This document shows positions 1-11,704 of a stretch of DNA of 64,000 bases, one piece after another (position 1 is the stretch's first letter; every line of letters begins with the position of its first letter). Origin of the DNA: Sternotherus odoratus (taxonomy: Eukaryota; Chordata; Testudines; Kinosternidae); the NCBI GenBank assembly GCA_032164245.1, contig JAVMKO010000006.1, forward strand, positions 6,029,001 through 6,093,000. Direction: 5' to 3'. Position numbers and translations under genes: made by a program. The notes beneath the pieces are model-generated. The model was not told where the DNA came from, did not search any database, and worked only from the letters and a program-made list of their open reading frames with translations.

Positions 1-189
1 TGACTTTTATAACTTGAAGCACTTACTGACGGGGGCACTGCCAATGTGTTTGATGAAAAAATTCAGAGATAGAGAGAGTTCTAAATTCTTGCAATGAGTA
101 TGTTTTTCTTTAGACTCCCCTCCCCTCCCCCATGGTATTTACTGTAGGTCCTATGCAATAATTATATAGTGATACAAAATGTACTAATC

Positions 190-1025
190 CAGTGGATAAT
201 CACAGAATCATAGCAATGTAGGTCTGGAAGAGATGTCGAGAAGTCGCCAAGTCCAGCCCCCTGTGCCGACGCAGAACCAAATAAAACTAGATTGTCCCTG
301 ATAGGAGTTTGTCCAACATGTTCTTAAAAATCCTCAATGATGGTTATTCCACAGCCTGTACTTGAAAGCCTGTTCCAGAGCTTAACTATCCACAGAGGTA
401 GAACATTTTTCCTAATATCTAACCTAAATCTCCCTCATAGCAGATTAAGTCTATTATTTCTAGTCCTACCTACTGTGGACATGGAGAACAACTGATCACT
501 GTCTTCTTTATAACATATTTAAAGACTGTTATCAGATCCCTCCTCAGTCTTCTTTTCTCAAGACTAAACATGCCCCGTTTTTTTAACCTTTCCTAATACA
601 GTATCAGGTTTTCAAAACCTTTAATCATTTTTGTTGCTCTCCTCTGGACTCTCTCCAATTTTGTTCACATCTTTCATAAATTGTGGCACCCAGAATCGGA
701 CACAATCCTCCCACTGAGGCCTCACAAGTGCCAAACAGAGTGGGACAATTACCTCCCGTATCTTACCTACCATACTCCTGTTAATGTACCCCAGAATGAT
801 ATTAGCCCCTTTTGCAATTGCCTCTCATTGTTGCCTCAGTTTCCATTTGTGACCCACTCTGACCCCCAGCTCCTTTTCAGTGGTACGACCACCTAGCCAG
901 TCATTCCCCATTTTGTAGCTATGCATTTGATTTTTCCCTCCTACATGAGGTGCGTGTCTTTATTGCATTTCATCTTGTTGATTTCAGACCAATTCTCCAC
1001 ATTGCTGAGGTCTCTTTGAATGTTT
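190..1025 (-). mobile_element. CR1 LINE, 3' part with decayed ORF2 remnants
   Basis: The minus strand carries the typical amniote CR1 3' half. The bases just inside the left edge (around 200-260) read as the CR1 3' end, and the body continues to about 1025. Translated on the minus strand, the right end contains a peptide like the ORF2 segment after the RT core (QRDLSNVENWSEINKMKCNKD, about 941-1030). Many stops and frameshifts show it is dead and 5'-truncated, as most CR1 copies are. The right limit is approximate. Confidence 0.85.
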
Positions 1026-1331
1026 GGGTCTGGATGGCCCAGTGCTTGAAGAAGCCGTATGCATGGAAAGCATCCTTTGGTGGGCAAGGGGTTAAAGATT
1101 ATTGGAACGTGCATAAAACAAACGTGGGTCACATGGACCTGGCCAGATAAGAGACACCTGGCAAATCTCAGCCAAAATGCTGTTGTCATACGGATGAAAC
1201 AGAAGTAATGTGCTGTGGCCCAGTCCTAAGGGTCCCGAAGTCCTGTTGTATGGCTCACAACAGACGTGAATCAAGCCAAGCCATGGTGGTAGGACTTCTG
1301 CTCGTTGGTACCACCTCTTCGCAGCTTGTCC

Positions 1332-1339
1332 ATTTATGG
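1332..1339. repeat. 8-bp target site duplication (left), ATTTATGG
   Basis: The same eight bases follow the right end of the element at 4361-4368. An 8-bp duplication is the hallmark of hAT transposases. Confidence 0.9.
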
Positions 1340-1574
1340 CAGGGGTGGGGAACCTTTTTTCCAACAAGGGCCATTTTGACCCTTATAAAGTTGTCCGTGG
1401 GCCACTTCCCCCCCCCCCCCCCAAGCCCAGGCTGGCAACGGGAGCTGAGACCCCAGCTGGCAAAGGGCCAGCAGGGGAAATCCCAAAGCAGTGGCAGGTG
1501 GAGTGCTTAGCCCTGCACTGCTTTGGGGTTTCCCCCACTGGCCCCTTGCCAGACAGGGTCCTGCCGCCTGCCTG

Positions 1575-1845
1575 ACCCGCCCAGCCCAGTCTCTCCCCCT
1601 CCCAGTCTCTCCCCCCCCAAACCTCCTTCCCTCCCCCCCCCAACTGACCCACCCAGCCCAGTCTCTCCCCCCCAAACCTCCTTCCCTCCCCCCCCCAACT
1701 GACCCACCCAGCCCGGTCTCTCCCCCCCAACTGACCCACCCAGCCCAGTCTCTCCCCCCCAAACCTCCTTCCCTCCCCCCCCAGCTGACCCACCCAGCCC
1801 GGTCTCTCCCCCCCAACTGACCCACCCAGCCCGGTCTCTCCCCCA
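1575..1845. repeat. C-rich minisatellite, ~30-60 bp units
   Basis: Imperfect units combine AACTGACCCACCCAGCCC, a C-run and CGGTCTCTCCCCCC, with an optional AAACCTCCTTCCCTCC insert. About five to seven units are seen before the 50-bp array takes over. Unit length varies because the insert is sometimes skipped. Confidence 0.8.
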
Positions 1846-2262
1846 CACCGCTTATCCCCGCTCCCAGCCCAGCCTCCCCCCAACGCCCCCTTGCACACCG
1901 CTTACCCCCGCTCCCAGCCCAGCCTCCCCCCAACGCCCCCTTGCACACTGCTTACCCCCGCTCCCAGCCCAGCCTCCCCCCAACGCCCCCTTGCACACCG
2001 CTTACCCCCGCTCCCAGCCCAGCCTCCCCCCAACGTCCCCTTGCACACCGCTTACCCCCGCTCCCAGCCCAGCCTCCCCCCAACGCCCCCTTGCACACTG
2101 CTTACCCCCGCTCCCAGCCCAGCCTCCCCCCAACGCCCCCTTGCACACCGCTTACCCCCGCTCCCAGCCCAGCCTCCCCCCAACGCCCCCTTGCACACCG
2201 CTTACCCCCGCTCCCAGCCCAGCCTCCCCCCAACGCCCCCTTGCACACCGCTTAACCCCGCC
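1846..2262. repeat. 50-bp minisatellite, first block (~8 copies)
   Basis: The unit is about 50 bp and contains CGCTTACCCCCGCTCCCAG, CCCAGCCTCCCCCCAACG and CCCCCTTGCACAC. Copies are nearly identical. The block stops at a ~130-bp non-repeat spacer (2262-2391) that recurs at 4105-4236. Confidence 0.92.
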
Positions 2263-2391
2263 GGTCTCCCGCCGCCCGCGCCTACTCATTCGCTGGGTCA
2301 CGCTGCTGGGACCCGACTCCAGCGAGGGAAGGTAGAAAAGCGACACGCCCCCAGCCCTCGCGGACACTATGGGACAGCGCCGCGCCGCACC

Positions 2392-4105
2392 GCTTCCCCC
2401 GCCCCCCAGCCCAGCCTCCCCCCCATGCCCCCTTGCACACCACTTCCCCCCGCTCCCAGCCCAGCCTCCCCCCCACGCCCCCTTGCACACCACTTACCCC
2501 CGCTCCCAGCCCAGCCTCCCCCCAACGCCCCCTTGCACACCGCTTACCCCTGCTCCCAGCCCAGCCTCCCCCCCACGCCCCCTTGCACACCGCTTACCCC
2601 CGCTCCCAGCCCAGCCTCCCCCCAACGCCCCCTTGCACACCGCTTCCCCCCGCTCCCAGCCCAGCCTCCCCCCAACGCCCCCTTGCACACCGCTTACCCC
2701 CGCTCCCAGCCCAGCCTCCCCCCAATGCCCCCTTGCACACCGCTTCCCCCCGCTCCCAGCCCAGCCTCCCCCCAACGCCCCCTTGCACACTGCTTACCCC
2801 CGCTCCCAGCCCAGCCTCCCCCCAACGCCCCCTTGCACACCGCTTCCCCCCGCTCCCAGCCCAGCCTCCCCCCAACGCCCCCTTGCACACTGCTTACCCC
2901 CGCTCCCAGCCCAGCCTCCCCCCAACGCCCCCTTGCACACCGCTTCCCCCCGCTCCCAGCCCAGCCTCCCCCCAACGCCCCCTTGCACACTGCTTACCCC
3001 CGCTCCCAGCCCAGCCTCCCCCCAACGCCCCCTTGCACACTGCTTACCCCCGCTCCCAGCCCAGCCTCCCCCCCACGCCCCCTTGCACACCGCTTACCCC
3101 CGCTCCCAGCCCAGCCTCCCCCCCATGCCCCCTTGCACACCGCTTCCCCCCGCTCCCAGCCCAGCCTCCCCCCATGCCCCCTTGCACACCGCTTACCCCC
3201 ACTCCCAGCCCAGCCTCCCCCCAACGCCTCCTTGCACACCGCTTACCCCCGCTCCCAGCCCAGCCTCCCCCAACGCCTCCTTGCACACCGCTTACCCCCG
3301 CTCCCAGCCCAGCCTCCCCCCAACGCCCCCTTGCACACCGCTTACCCCCGCTCCCAGCCCAGCCTCCCCCCCACGCCCCCTTGCACACCGCTTCCCCCCG
3401 CTCCCAGCCCAGCCTCCCCCCATGCCCCCTTGCACACTGCTTACCCCCACTCCCAGCCCAGCCTCCCCCCAACGCCTCCTTGCACACCGCTTACCCCCGC
3501 TCCCAGCCCAGCCTCCCCCCAACGCCCCCTTGCACACCGCTTACCCCCGCTCCCAGCCCAGCCTCCTCCCAACGCCTCCTTGCACACCGCTTACCCCCGC
3601 TCCCAGCCCAGCCTCCCCCCAACGCCCCCTTGCACACTGCTTACCCCCGCTCCCAGCCCAGCCTCCCCCCAACGCCCCCTTGCACACCGCTTCCCCCCGC
3701 TCCCAGCCCAGCCTCCCCCCAACGCCCCCTTGCACACTGCTTACCCCCGCTCCCAGCCCAGCCTCCCCCCAACGCCCCCTTGCACACCGCTTCCCCCCGC
3801 TCCCAGCCCAGCCTCCCCCCAACGCCCCCTTGCACACTGCTTACCCCCGCTCCCAGCCCAGCCTCCCCCCAACGCCCCCTTGCACACTGCTTACCCCCGC
3901 TCCCAGCCCAGCCTCCCCCCAACGCCCCCTTGCACACTGCTTACCCCCGCCCCCCAGCCCAGCCTCCCCCCCATGTCCCCTTGCACACTGCTTCCCCCCC
4001 CCTACAGCCGGTCTCCCCCCAACGCCCCCTTGCACACTGCTTACCCCCGCTCCCAGCCCAGCCTCCCCCCAACGCCCCCTTGCACACTGCTTCCCCCCCC
4101 CCTAC
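2392..4105. repeat. 50-bp minisatellite, second block (~34 copies)
   Basis: This block has the same 50-bp unit as the first. Around 2640-3000 and 3690-3850, units with CGCTTCCCCCC alternate with units with TGCTTACCCCC. That gives a 100-bp higher-order dimer and suggests expansion by unequal exchange of two-unit blocks. A few units are 49 bp or carry small indels (near 3175, 3265 and 3420). The right border (4105-4236) repeats the 2262-2391 spacer with small changes. Confidence 0.92.
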
Positions 4106-4360
4106 AGCCGGTCTCCCGCCGCCTGCGTTTACTTGTTCGCTGGGTCACGCTGCTGGGACCCGACTCCAGCGAGGGAAGGAGAAGAGCGACACGCCCCCCG
4201 CCCTCCCGGACACTCTGGGACAGCGCCGCGCCTGCGCACTCCCACCGCGACGTTGGTCTGGCCCGCTGTATGGGGCAGGGTTTCCAGACCCGCCCGCGGG
4301 CCGGACCGGATCACTTGGCGGGCCGTATACGGCCCGGAGGCCGGAGGTTCCCCACCCCTG

Positions 4361-4368
4361 ATTTATGG
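4361..4368. repeat. 8-bp target site duplication (right), ATTTATGG
   Basis: Perfect partner of 1332-1339, directly after the terminal CCCCTG. Confidence 0.9.
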
Positions 4369-7300
4369 GCACAGCTCTGCAGAGTCCACCGCTCGGTCAT
4401 CCCCGCACACTCCTCGCATTCCAAAACAGCGATGGCCACGGGCCTGTTAATGCTTCCCCCAGCCCTCGGGAACATCCATCCGCAGCGTGCAGAGAAACCA
4501 GAGTATTGGCGCGAAATGAAATATTCCAGCCGTGTAGCAACTCTCTCTAGATACCTTTGGTTCCTCACCTGCGCCTTGGCATAGTCTGCATCTTGGGGGG
4601 GATTAAAGGGATATTGGTGAGAACAGAACCCACCCCTAGTACTACTCACCAGCCATTTAGTGCAGAAATTCAAGTGGGGGCACTGTGGTCTCACCTGCAC
4701 TGAACTACCTTAGCACGGGGCAGAACCCTGGAATAGATCCCAGCCGGGCAGAAGGATCTAATGGTCCCACGGTGACCATTCAACCCAGGTCCATGTGTAT
4801 TGTTACTGGGAGACGTCTCCTCACGCCCTGCCCCACTGCCCCAGGCCTCGTTAACATCAGCCCGAGCTTCCACACAGTATAGGCAGTGGCAGCCACTGCT
4901 TTTAACCCCTGCCTACTGGCCCCATGACACTGCTTAATTCTGCTGGGTATCCTTCACTGACTTACACCTGGGATCTGCCCACAGTTGCCTCCGCTAGCCC
5001 GTTTATTTTGCAGCTTGCATTCCTCTAGCTGCCTAAATGAAACCATCCTTCCTTGTTTGGTCTGTCTGGGTGGTTTCTCTCAGTCATTTTTCACTGTGGC
5101 AGGTAGGTGCTGCTAGTTGTGTTTGAATGCTATGTGCAGCATGTAAATAGGGTAGGTATAAAGAAGCACAGAGGATGGAAGCAAATGCAGCCACCAAGTT
5201 CTGGTGGATTCTCTAAGATGCCCTCAGTCAGAAACATGTTACAAGTTTTTCTTTTTGACGCAGCGGCTTCTCTCTTTTATCTCAGCAAGAGCGCACCAAG
5301 AGCTTTGATTGCCTGCTCCTTACTCTTGTCCTGCTTGTTCTCACCCTGTGAGAGGTGCATTGGGTAGCTTAAAATCTGCAACAATGGCTTTCCCCAGCAA
5401 TGGGATCGGGTCGAAAAATGTCACGGTGATCAGCCATTAGAAGTGGAAGGATCAGGAAATTGACTTGTTTTACAGGCTTTTGCTTTCATCATGTCCTGTT
5501 TGCCGGGTTCTCCTGAACAAGTAACAGCAGCAACCTTATCATGGCTCGGGCTTATGCTGCTGGAATGAAGAGCCCGTTACTATTTCTGTTGCAACAGAGC
5601 TGTGGGGTTTTTGGGGTGGGGGTGGAAAGCACCACATGGCTGAAGTAACGTCAATAGGACCGTACTTATGAATAAGTTCTGTTAGTCAGGGGTGCAGCGT
5701 ATCGTTACTTTCCACAAGGAGTGCAACTATGGGTCCCAATGTGCTGCTCTCAGCCATTCATAGCAGGCACCTGTGCACCCTCCCGGCCACAGATGCATTT
5801 ACATTGTCGGCTGCGAATGCAGATTAAAAATCATGCACAGCACTTGTAGCTATTGACATGAGCAATAACAGCTCCTGACGCGTTACTAATCATCCACTTG
5901 GCCAAGTTCATCCCCTAAAGTCAACACCGTTATTATAGCTGGATGAATCTGGAATCGGGTCCTTTTCCAAAGGTGCTCTCATGGCCTATTGTATTAAATA
6001 CCCCATATTTCTACGAGGCTTCTTGAATCAACAGACAGAAAAACAAAACCCCAAGAAGAGTCGTCCTGCAAAAACTCTGCCAGGTAATCTCAGGGGTCTG
6101 CCCTTCAGCTGTGCCATCCCTCTTTGCATAAGGGATTCTGTATACCGTGAGTACTATCCCGTATAGCAGGGGTTCAGTCCTGTGTGGGACTGACTTGAAG
6201 CCAGTGACACCACTCATGTGCTTACCGTTAGGCATGTGCTGAATTGGGGCCTTCATTGGGAATTGAGGGCACTCAGCCCCTCGCAAAAGTGTTCAGCACC
6301 TTGCAGGATTGAGCCCTATCTGAACAGCAGAGGACGTTATTTTGCATAGTGGCTATTGTTTGTGATTTAATATCCCATAGGCGGATTTTCCCCGGGGGGA
6401 AGTGTTGGTGCAGCTCTGTGCACTTATTGTAATCAATGAGCTTATTTGAGCTGATGGAATGGTCTCGTTTTCCATCTTCCTGTTTTATGTATTCTCTGCA
6501 CAATTCCCCTGGCCAGCTCTCAGGAGAATCATTGGGGAACAGAACATGAGGTGATCAGAGGAGGTTCCGTCTGAAAGAACATCTGCTGCAGCCTCAACTT
6601 GCACTAAAGCTCCGGTACCCAGGTTCTCATTCAGGCCAGACATCCAGTTTGGCTGGTGGAAGGTAGCAGTGCCCGTCCTTCGCAGTGCTGGCTACACAGT
6701 GATTGGGAATTTCCATCCGATCTGAGGACACCTGTTCTCTTCCGCAGTGATCTCTCCCTGCAAATATTTAAGGGACTGTGCTGGTCAAAACGGGGGGAGG
6801 GGTCCTAAGCCGTTTCGCTGGCCAGGGCAGAAGAAATGTCCCACCTGAGTGACCAAGCCAAAAAAAGAAGAAGAAAAGGAAAGAAAACCACCACAATCAA
6901 CCCATTCGTGGAGCAGAAATGGCTGGCCAATCAGAGTGGAGTAAAAAATACATAAAGAAGCTGGTCTGGCTGTCCCTGGAAGTTGCCTCCCAAGGTGACC
7001 ATCTGCCTTTCCTGTCCCTAGAACCGGCCTTGAGTCATAATCAAACTCATGATGTTGTGGCAGGGCCTGGTCAGAGCTGGAGCATCCTCGAGGGAACCGG
7101 GAGTGGCAGGCTGCAGGGAATTGCTTCTGTTAAACTGTTTCCCCACAAACAAAATGAATGCAGGGAGGTTTGGTCGCAGGGTCCCCGAACTCTCTGTCTC
7201 CACCTCTCTCTCCGTGGTGGAAAGAGGCCTGGGTATAAATGAGAATCTGTCCCTCTGTAGCCCCTCTGCCCTGCTACCCTTATAGAGCAGTCCCTCCCCC

Positions 7301-9160
7301 TCCCCCACTCCCCACTGTGCTTTGTCCTCCTTGTTATGTGTGTGAGCAGACTATGAGCTGCGTCTTCAGGTGTGTCAAAGCTGGAGACCGACGTGGTCTC
7401 ACCATCTTTTCATTCCTTGATCTTCGGGGCTCCTGGGAGCAGGTTGGGAACCTGGTACAACTTCAATCAGTCTCCGGGCTGGCTGCTGTACCTGGCATCA
7501 GCTGGTCTAGGCTCCTAGAAGCTTTATGTTGGCGGGGGTCACTGGAGAACTGTGCGTGCCAGACCCTTCCTGCAGCATGCTCCCGATGCTGGAGGGTGGA
7601 GACAGGAGGTGATGGTATAGATAGCTGGCTATGCCAACAGGGCATTTCTTCAACCCGGGGGAATGCCCAGCTGCCCACTAGACATCTTTAGGCTGTCCAG
7701 CAAGCACAGAGCGGAGGGGACTTAGCACATTTTGCATGATATACAATAATAACAAGGCAGGGAGTGCTGCGTATAGCAGAATTCCACAGTGGATTGACAG
7801 ATTCCACCTGCAGAATGTCCTGGACAAAGGGAAGGAGAGGAAAGTGATTTCCTGTGTTGCCCACAAGTCGACTCTTTCGGATGATTTCTGATCTAGTGAT
7901 CTTGCTTTCCAAGCGGAGCGTGAAAGAGGCAGGGCACGGGGTTGGGTGGGGAGTGGCGGCCCTCAGGAAATCAGTAAGATATTCCCATCAGATACTGGAG
8001 CAAGAAGCAGCGTGAAGCAGCGTGAAGAACCCCTCCTGCCTTTCAGGGGGCGGGGGCTCATTGTGAGTCATCGAGCTTACAGCATTACGTCGGCTTCGAA
8101 AATGCCATTAGACAGTCCCTCGCCTTGTGCCTGAAGATGATTCAAGCTGGTGGGAGGTGTCAGTGTGGGATGTACATCTGGGCAGATTAAATTAGACACT
8201 CCTGTTCTGGTGTTAAGGATTATTAGAAAGAGATTTCCATTAGCAGGGCCACAGATTCCACAGAATATTGAGCAGGCCAATGCCTTGCTGCTAGTCAGGC
8301 CAGACTGTGACCCATCCCTCTGCCCCCATACCAAGACACTGAGTACAGAACTGGAGACCCATCACTGGGTTACGATCCGGGCCGCCGCGCCTCCAGGAGA
8401 CGGTGTCAGCAATTAGGCCTCACACCTGCTCCTGCCCAATCTACTGGCTGTGGTGCCGGACTCTCGACTTGGGTAACCGGCTTCCTGATCCCCGTTCATG
8501 ACGGGCGGTGTACCAACAGCTGTAGAGCCATGTGAGACCGGCGGAGGTGTCATTTGGCTTGTACCCCTTTAAGGAGATTATAAGGTTTGCAGATTTGAAA
8601 ACTGGGGCCTGGCCAAAGTCCACCCGAGTTTGGAGGCGTCTCGCTGCGGACTTCAGTGGGTTTTGGATCAGGTCTCGTTTGAATTCTGAAATAAACAGGT
8701 GCCAAGATGTTCTCTCTTCTTTCTCAGGAAGAACGCTGGCTGAGGTGTGTGCCAGCCTCCGGCGGGCAGTGCAGGAGGGGGAGCTCAGGATAGCTGCAAT
8801 CTTGGCTGATGGGCAGCAAGTCCTCTGGCAAACAGCCTCAGGGTGCTCTCCACTTCAGAGCAACTTATGCAGGGCTGGAGGTGGGGCATTGTGTGTCAGG
8901 CAGGCCCCATATGCTACACTTGCCCTGGGCACCTGCAGGAATAACCTTAAGGCAAAGGACTCCCCTGCTTTGCATCCCAGAGCTCCCAATGCAGGGGGAA
9001 TTCAGGGATGCAGTGGGGTGGGCAGGGAGCATTTTGGGTCAGAAGAGGAGAGGACTTGGTCCTTCTCCCAGGCACGAAGGGGTGGAACTAAGCTGGTCTG
9101 CTCCGCTACCACGGCTATTTCTCAGCAGGGACCTTTGGCCTGATTTCTGCAAATACTTAC
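4369..9160. other. Unannotated, low-repeat interval
   Basis: I recognise no gene, RNA or repeat family here. The open frames are short (the longest near 8532-9143), have no recognisable motif, and look like chance. It reads as single-copy intron or intergenic sequence. Confidence 0.5.
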
Positions 9161-9164
9161 AGAC

Positions 9165-9365
9165 GTGAGGCTGGGACTCAGGAGACCTGAATTCAATTCC
9201 TGGCTCAACTACTGGCTAGCTGAGTGCCCTGGGGCAAGACACAGGCCTACTCTGTGCCTCAGTTTCCCCATTTGTAAAACGGAAATGTTTTTTGCGAGCT
9301 CCTTTGTCAAAGTGCTTTGAGATCTGTTGCTGAACAGGGCTCGGTAAGAGCTAGGGATCACTATT
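9165..9365 (+). mobile_element. MIR-type SINE relic
   Basis: The interval shows the conserved MIR order. A degraded tRNA-related head ends near 'gggactcaggagacctg'. The core follows with GGGCAAGACACAGG, then GCCTCAGTTTCCCCATTTGT AAA, then AAAGTGCTTTGAGATC. Ends are approximate. Confidence 0.8.
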
Positions 9366-10476
9366 CATTTTGCAGAGGCGTAGTCTTTACGCCTGGGAGT
9401 GTACCACTGACTCTTCTCACACGTGAAGTTCCCCAGGTATGAATTTTGGCAGACCCGGTGCCTGAGACTGTAAACTGTGGGGCGTAGCTTTTGTTAAAGG
9501 TACTTAGGTGCCTAACGATGCAGGGAGGTGCCTGGTAGATTTTCAAGGACCCTTCATGTCTGGCTCCAATCACTTTCAGTAGGAGTTAGGTCCTAGGTGC
9601 CAGGCTGCCTTTGTAGGTGCCTAAATCCCCTTTAAAAATCTGGCCTGATGTCGATTTCCATCTGTGATGCATGTACAGAAGCACAGTTTGGGTGCTACAG
9701 CCATACAATAAATAATAATTATTAATAATAACCAATGCCCATGTGATGACACCAATTGAAGTGGACAGGGGCACATGAGTGTGAGTGAGGTCAGTGTTTG
9801 TCCTTTTGTGCTATTTGGTGGGGACAATTCTTTTCTTTCTTAGGGGTCTGGTTCCTTAGCATGGTTCCCTGCCCTCTAAACCCCAATGAAGAGATTATTA
9901 CTGGAAGGATTTGAAATCTTTAGTGATTTTTTAAACAGTCTGTAATTAAAAACACAACACACTTGTGCTTTCTGTATTAAAATCATCAGTTGGGTGCCTG
10001 GAGTGAAATATAATGGTTAAAAAAGCAAACACTTAATAATGTAATGCTGCCTTAGGAGGCACCATGCTCTTGTTAAAAAATCACCACTCCGTTGTCATGA
10101 AGCATTTGTAATACTATTAAATAATCTCCATAGCTCCTCTTTCTTGCTATTGGAAGCGGAAGAAAACACTGGAATATTAACAGGGAGGTTCTTTGTCTAT
10201 AGGATCGAATCAAGCAGCAGCCTGTTATGTATTAAAACCCTGGAGAAGAAATCTACTACTGCATGCTCTGTCTGAAGTAATCCAAGGCACCATTAGCCCC
10301 TGAGTACCGTCCCTGGAAGGCTGGGTAATTTGCAGAGTGAGGATGGAGGTATAATGGGTATGTATTTGCCGGGGGGCATTGTGGGTAATCCCTTTGAAAT
10401 GCCTTTGAAAATAATCTGTGCCATTTAGTGCACTCTAAAAGAAGAGAGCAAAATTGTGACTTCCAAGAGCTGGGCC
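9366..10476. other. Unannotated; AT-rich segment 10020-10250 may be conserved
   Basis: No gene or known repeat is seen. The part at 10020-10250 is AT-rich with TAAT-type cores, low in CpG and free of repeat signatures, which is how many conserved non-coding elements look. No alignment was possible, so this is only a hint. Confidence 0.3.
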
Positions 10477-10593
10477 TGGATAACGGGATGGATCTCTTGA
10501 TCATTGCCCTGTTCTGTTCATGCTGTTCTATCCGAAGTCAGGATACTGGGCTATATGGACCATTGGTCTGACCCAGTATGGCTGTTCTTCTGA
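10477..10593 (+). mobile_element. CR1 LINE 3' end fragment
   Basis: The fragment contains the characteristic CR1 3' tail: CAGGATACTGGGCTATATGG, then TTGGTCTGACCCAGTATGG, then CTGTTCTT. The preceding GGATGGATCTCTTGATCATT also fits the CR1 3' UTR. No coding part remains. Confidence 0.8.
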
Positions 10594-10936
10594 GACTCTC
10601 GTGAGACTCATAAGTTGGGCTGGCTGGTATAGCAGCTCCCAGGGAAGTCCTTCCCTCCAGGCCAAATGCTGCTGGGAGGTAGCCAACAGAAAATCCAAAC
10701 ACGGAATTATGTTTCAGAGTGAGGCTTCCTCAACGATCAGCATCTCTACTGTTGCTAATTAAAAAAAATTGATGGTGCTTGTAAAATTATTTTCCTACTC
10801 TCAAGTGTTTTTGAATGACTCCTAATTGTAATCAAGAGAGAATTAAATACGGTTCCCAGTTTGCTAATGAATTTGAGGAGTTAAATTGAGAGTATCATAC
10901 TCCTTTGACCATTTCACCTGCACTCTGCCCACTTTA

Positions 10937-11135
10937 TCGCATAGATTCCACGGCGGGAAGGGACCACTCTGATCATCTAGCTTCCCCTCCTTTATAACAC
11001 AGGCCACAGGATGTCCCAGAATAAATTCCTTTTTGAATTCAGTTATATCTTTTACAAAAACATCCAGTCTTGATTTAAATCTTGCCAGTGATGGAGAACC
11101 CATCACTGCCCTTGGTGGGTTGTTCCAATAGTGAT
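10937..11135 (-). mobile_element. CR1 LINE 3' fragment
   Basis: Read on the minus strand, this matches the CR1 3' region of the 'gggaccactctgatcatctag' subtype. Similar fragments lie at 42225-42455, 46670-47170 and 53865-54290. Confidence 0.75.
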
Positions 11136-11362
11136 CTCCACTGTGAGTACTTCTAACATATCAGTCCCCTGAGCAGCTTCAAACAGGCACCAGTTTTAAG
11201 TGATCATGTTAGCAAGATCAAAATTGATTTGTGATGTGCGAGAAGGAGATAGTCAAACCAATAACAGTTATTTGCTTGATGCTTTAAACAAGCCAGTTTC
11301 TCAAAGGTGATAGCAAACAAACAAACAAAGAAAACCCTCCTGGTTCAGGGAGGAGGTGAAAG

Positions 11363-11700
11363 TGTGACAGGGTGGACTAGACCCAAAGGCCCCTGGCTAG
11401 AGGCCTCAATGTCCTGCCATACCCATCCCAGGAAAGGAGCAGTAGAGGAGTCTTCCAAACAGCCTAAAGTGGCTTCAGGGGAAGCAGCCAATCAGAGAGG
11501 CTGGAGGGAACAGCCAATCAGAGCCCAGAAGGACCCTATAAAAGGAGCTGCAGAATCAGAGTCAGTCAGTTCCTTGCTGGAGCTAGACGAGTGGAGTAAT
11601 ACACCTGGCTAGCCAAAGGGAACTGCTGCACCATGGATAGCTCGGTGCTGACAGGAACCTGGGCCGTGAGTAAATGGGACGTTGCACGTGGGATTTCATT
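11363..11700 (+). mobile_element. LTR fragment with intact core promoter boxes
   Basis: It starts TGTGACAGGGTGGACTAGAC, a typical LTR 5' terminus. It has two CCAAT boxes (AGCCAATCAGAG at about 11489 and 11511), then CCCTATAAAAGG at about 11532, in the spacing expected of a U3 promoter. No matching CA end or target duplication was found. A CR1 begins at about 11705, so the LTR seems 3'-truncated. Its family was not recognised. Confidence 0.6.
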
Positions 11701-11704
11701 ATAG

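Larger units (their letters stand above)
1340..4360. mobile_element. Non-autonomous hAT-type element with internal minisatellites
   Basis: The element begins CAGGGGTGGGGAACCTT and ends with the inverted form AGGTTCCCCACCCCTG. It is flanked by perfect 8-bp copies of ATTTATGG. The terminal CAGGGG and the 8-bp duplication place it with the hAT superfamily. It encodes no transposase. Its left end resembles hAT MITE ends (a 'ggccattttgac' subterminal stretch), and the right end has a GC-rich tail (4240-4360). The interior is almost all tandem repeat. Three long plus-strand open frames (up to 897 codons, 1891-4584) and many minus-strand ones result from a stop-free repeat whose 50-bp period rotates the frame, so they are not genes. 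The longest runs past the element's right end. Confidence 0.9.

Noticed and set aside
1334..1948. A 204-codon glycine-rich minus-strand frame
   Set aside because: It is the opposite strand of a C-rich minisatellite, with equally open neighbouring frames.
1891..4584. An 897-codon proline-rich open frame
   Set aside because: It translates the 50-bp minisatellite. The other two plus frames are also open for hundreds of codons, and the frame runs through the hAT right end into flanking DNA. There is no promoter, splice or family signal.
8532..9143. A 203-codon open frame in unannotated sequence
   Set aside because: No motif, no splice or promoter support, and composition like its surroundings. 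I could not identify it, and chance is likelier.
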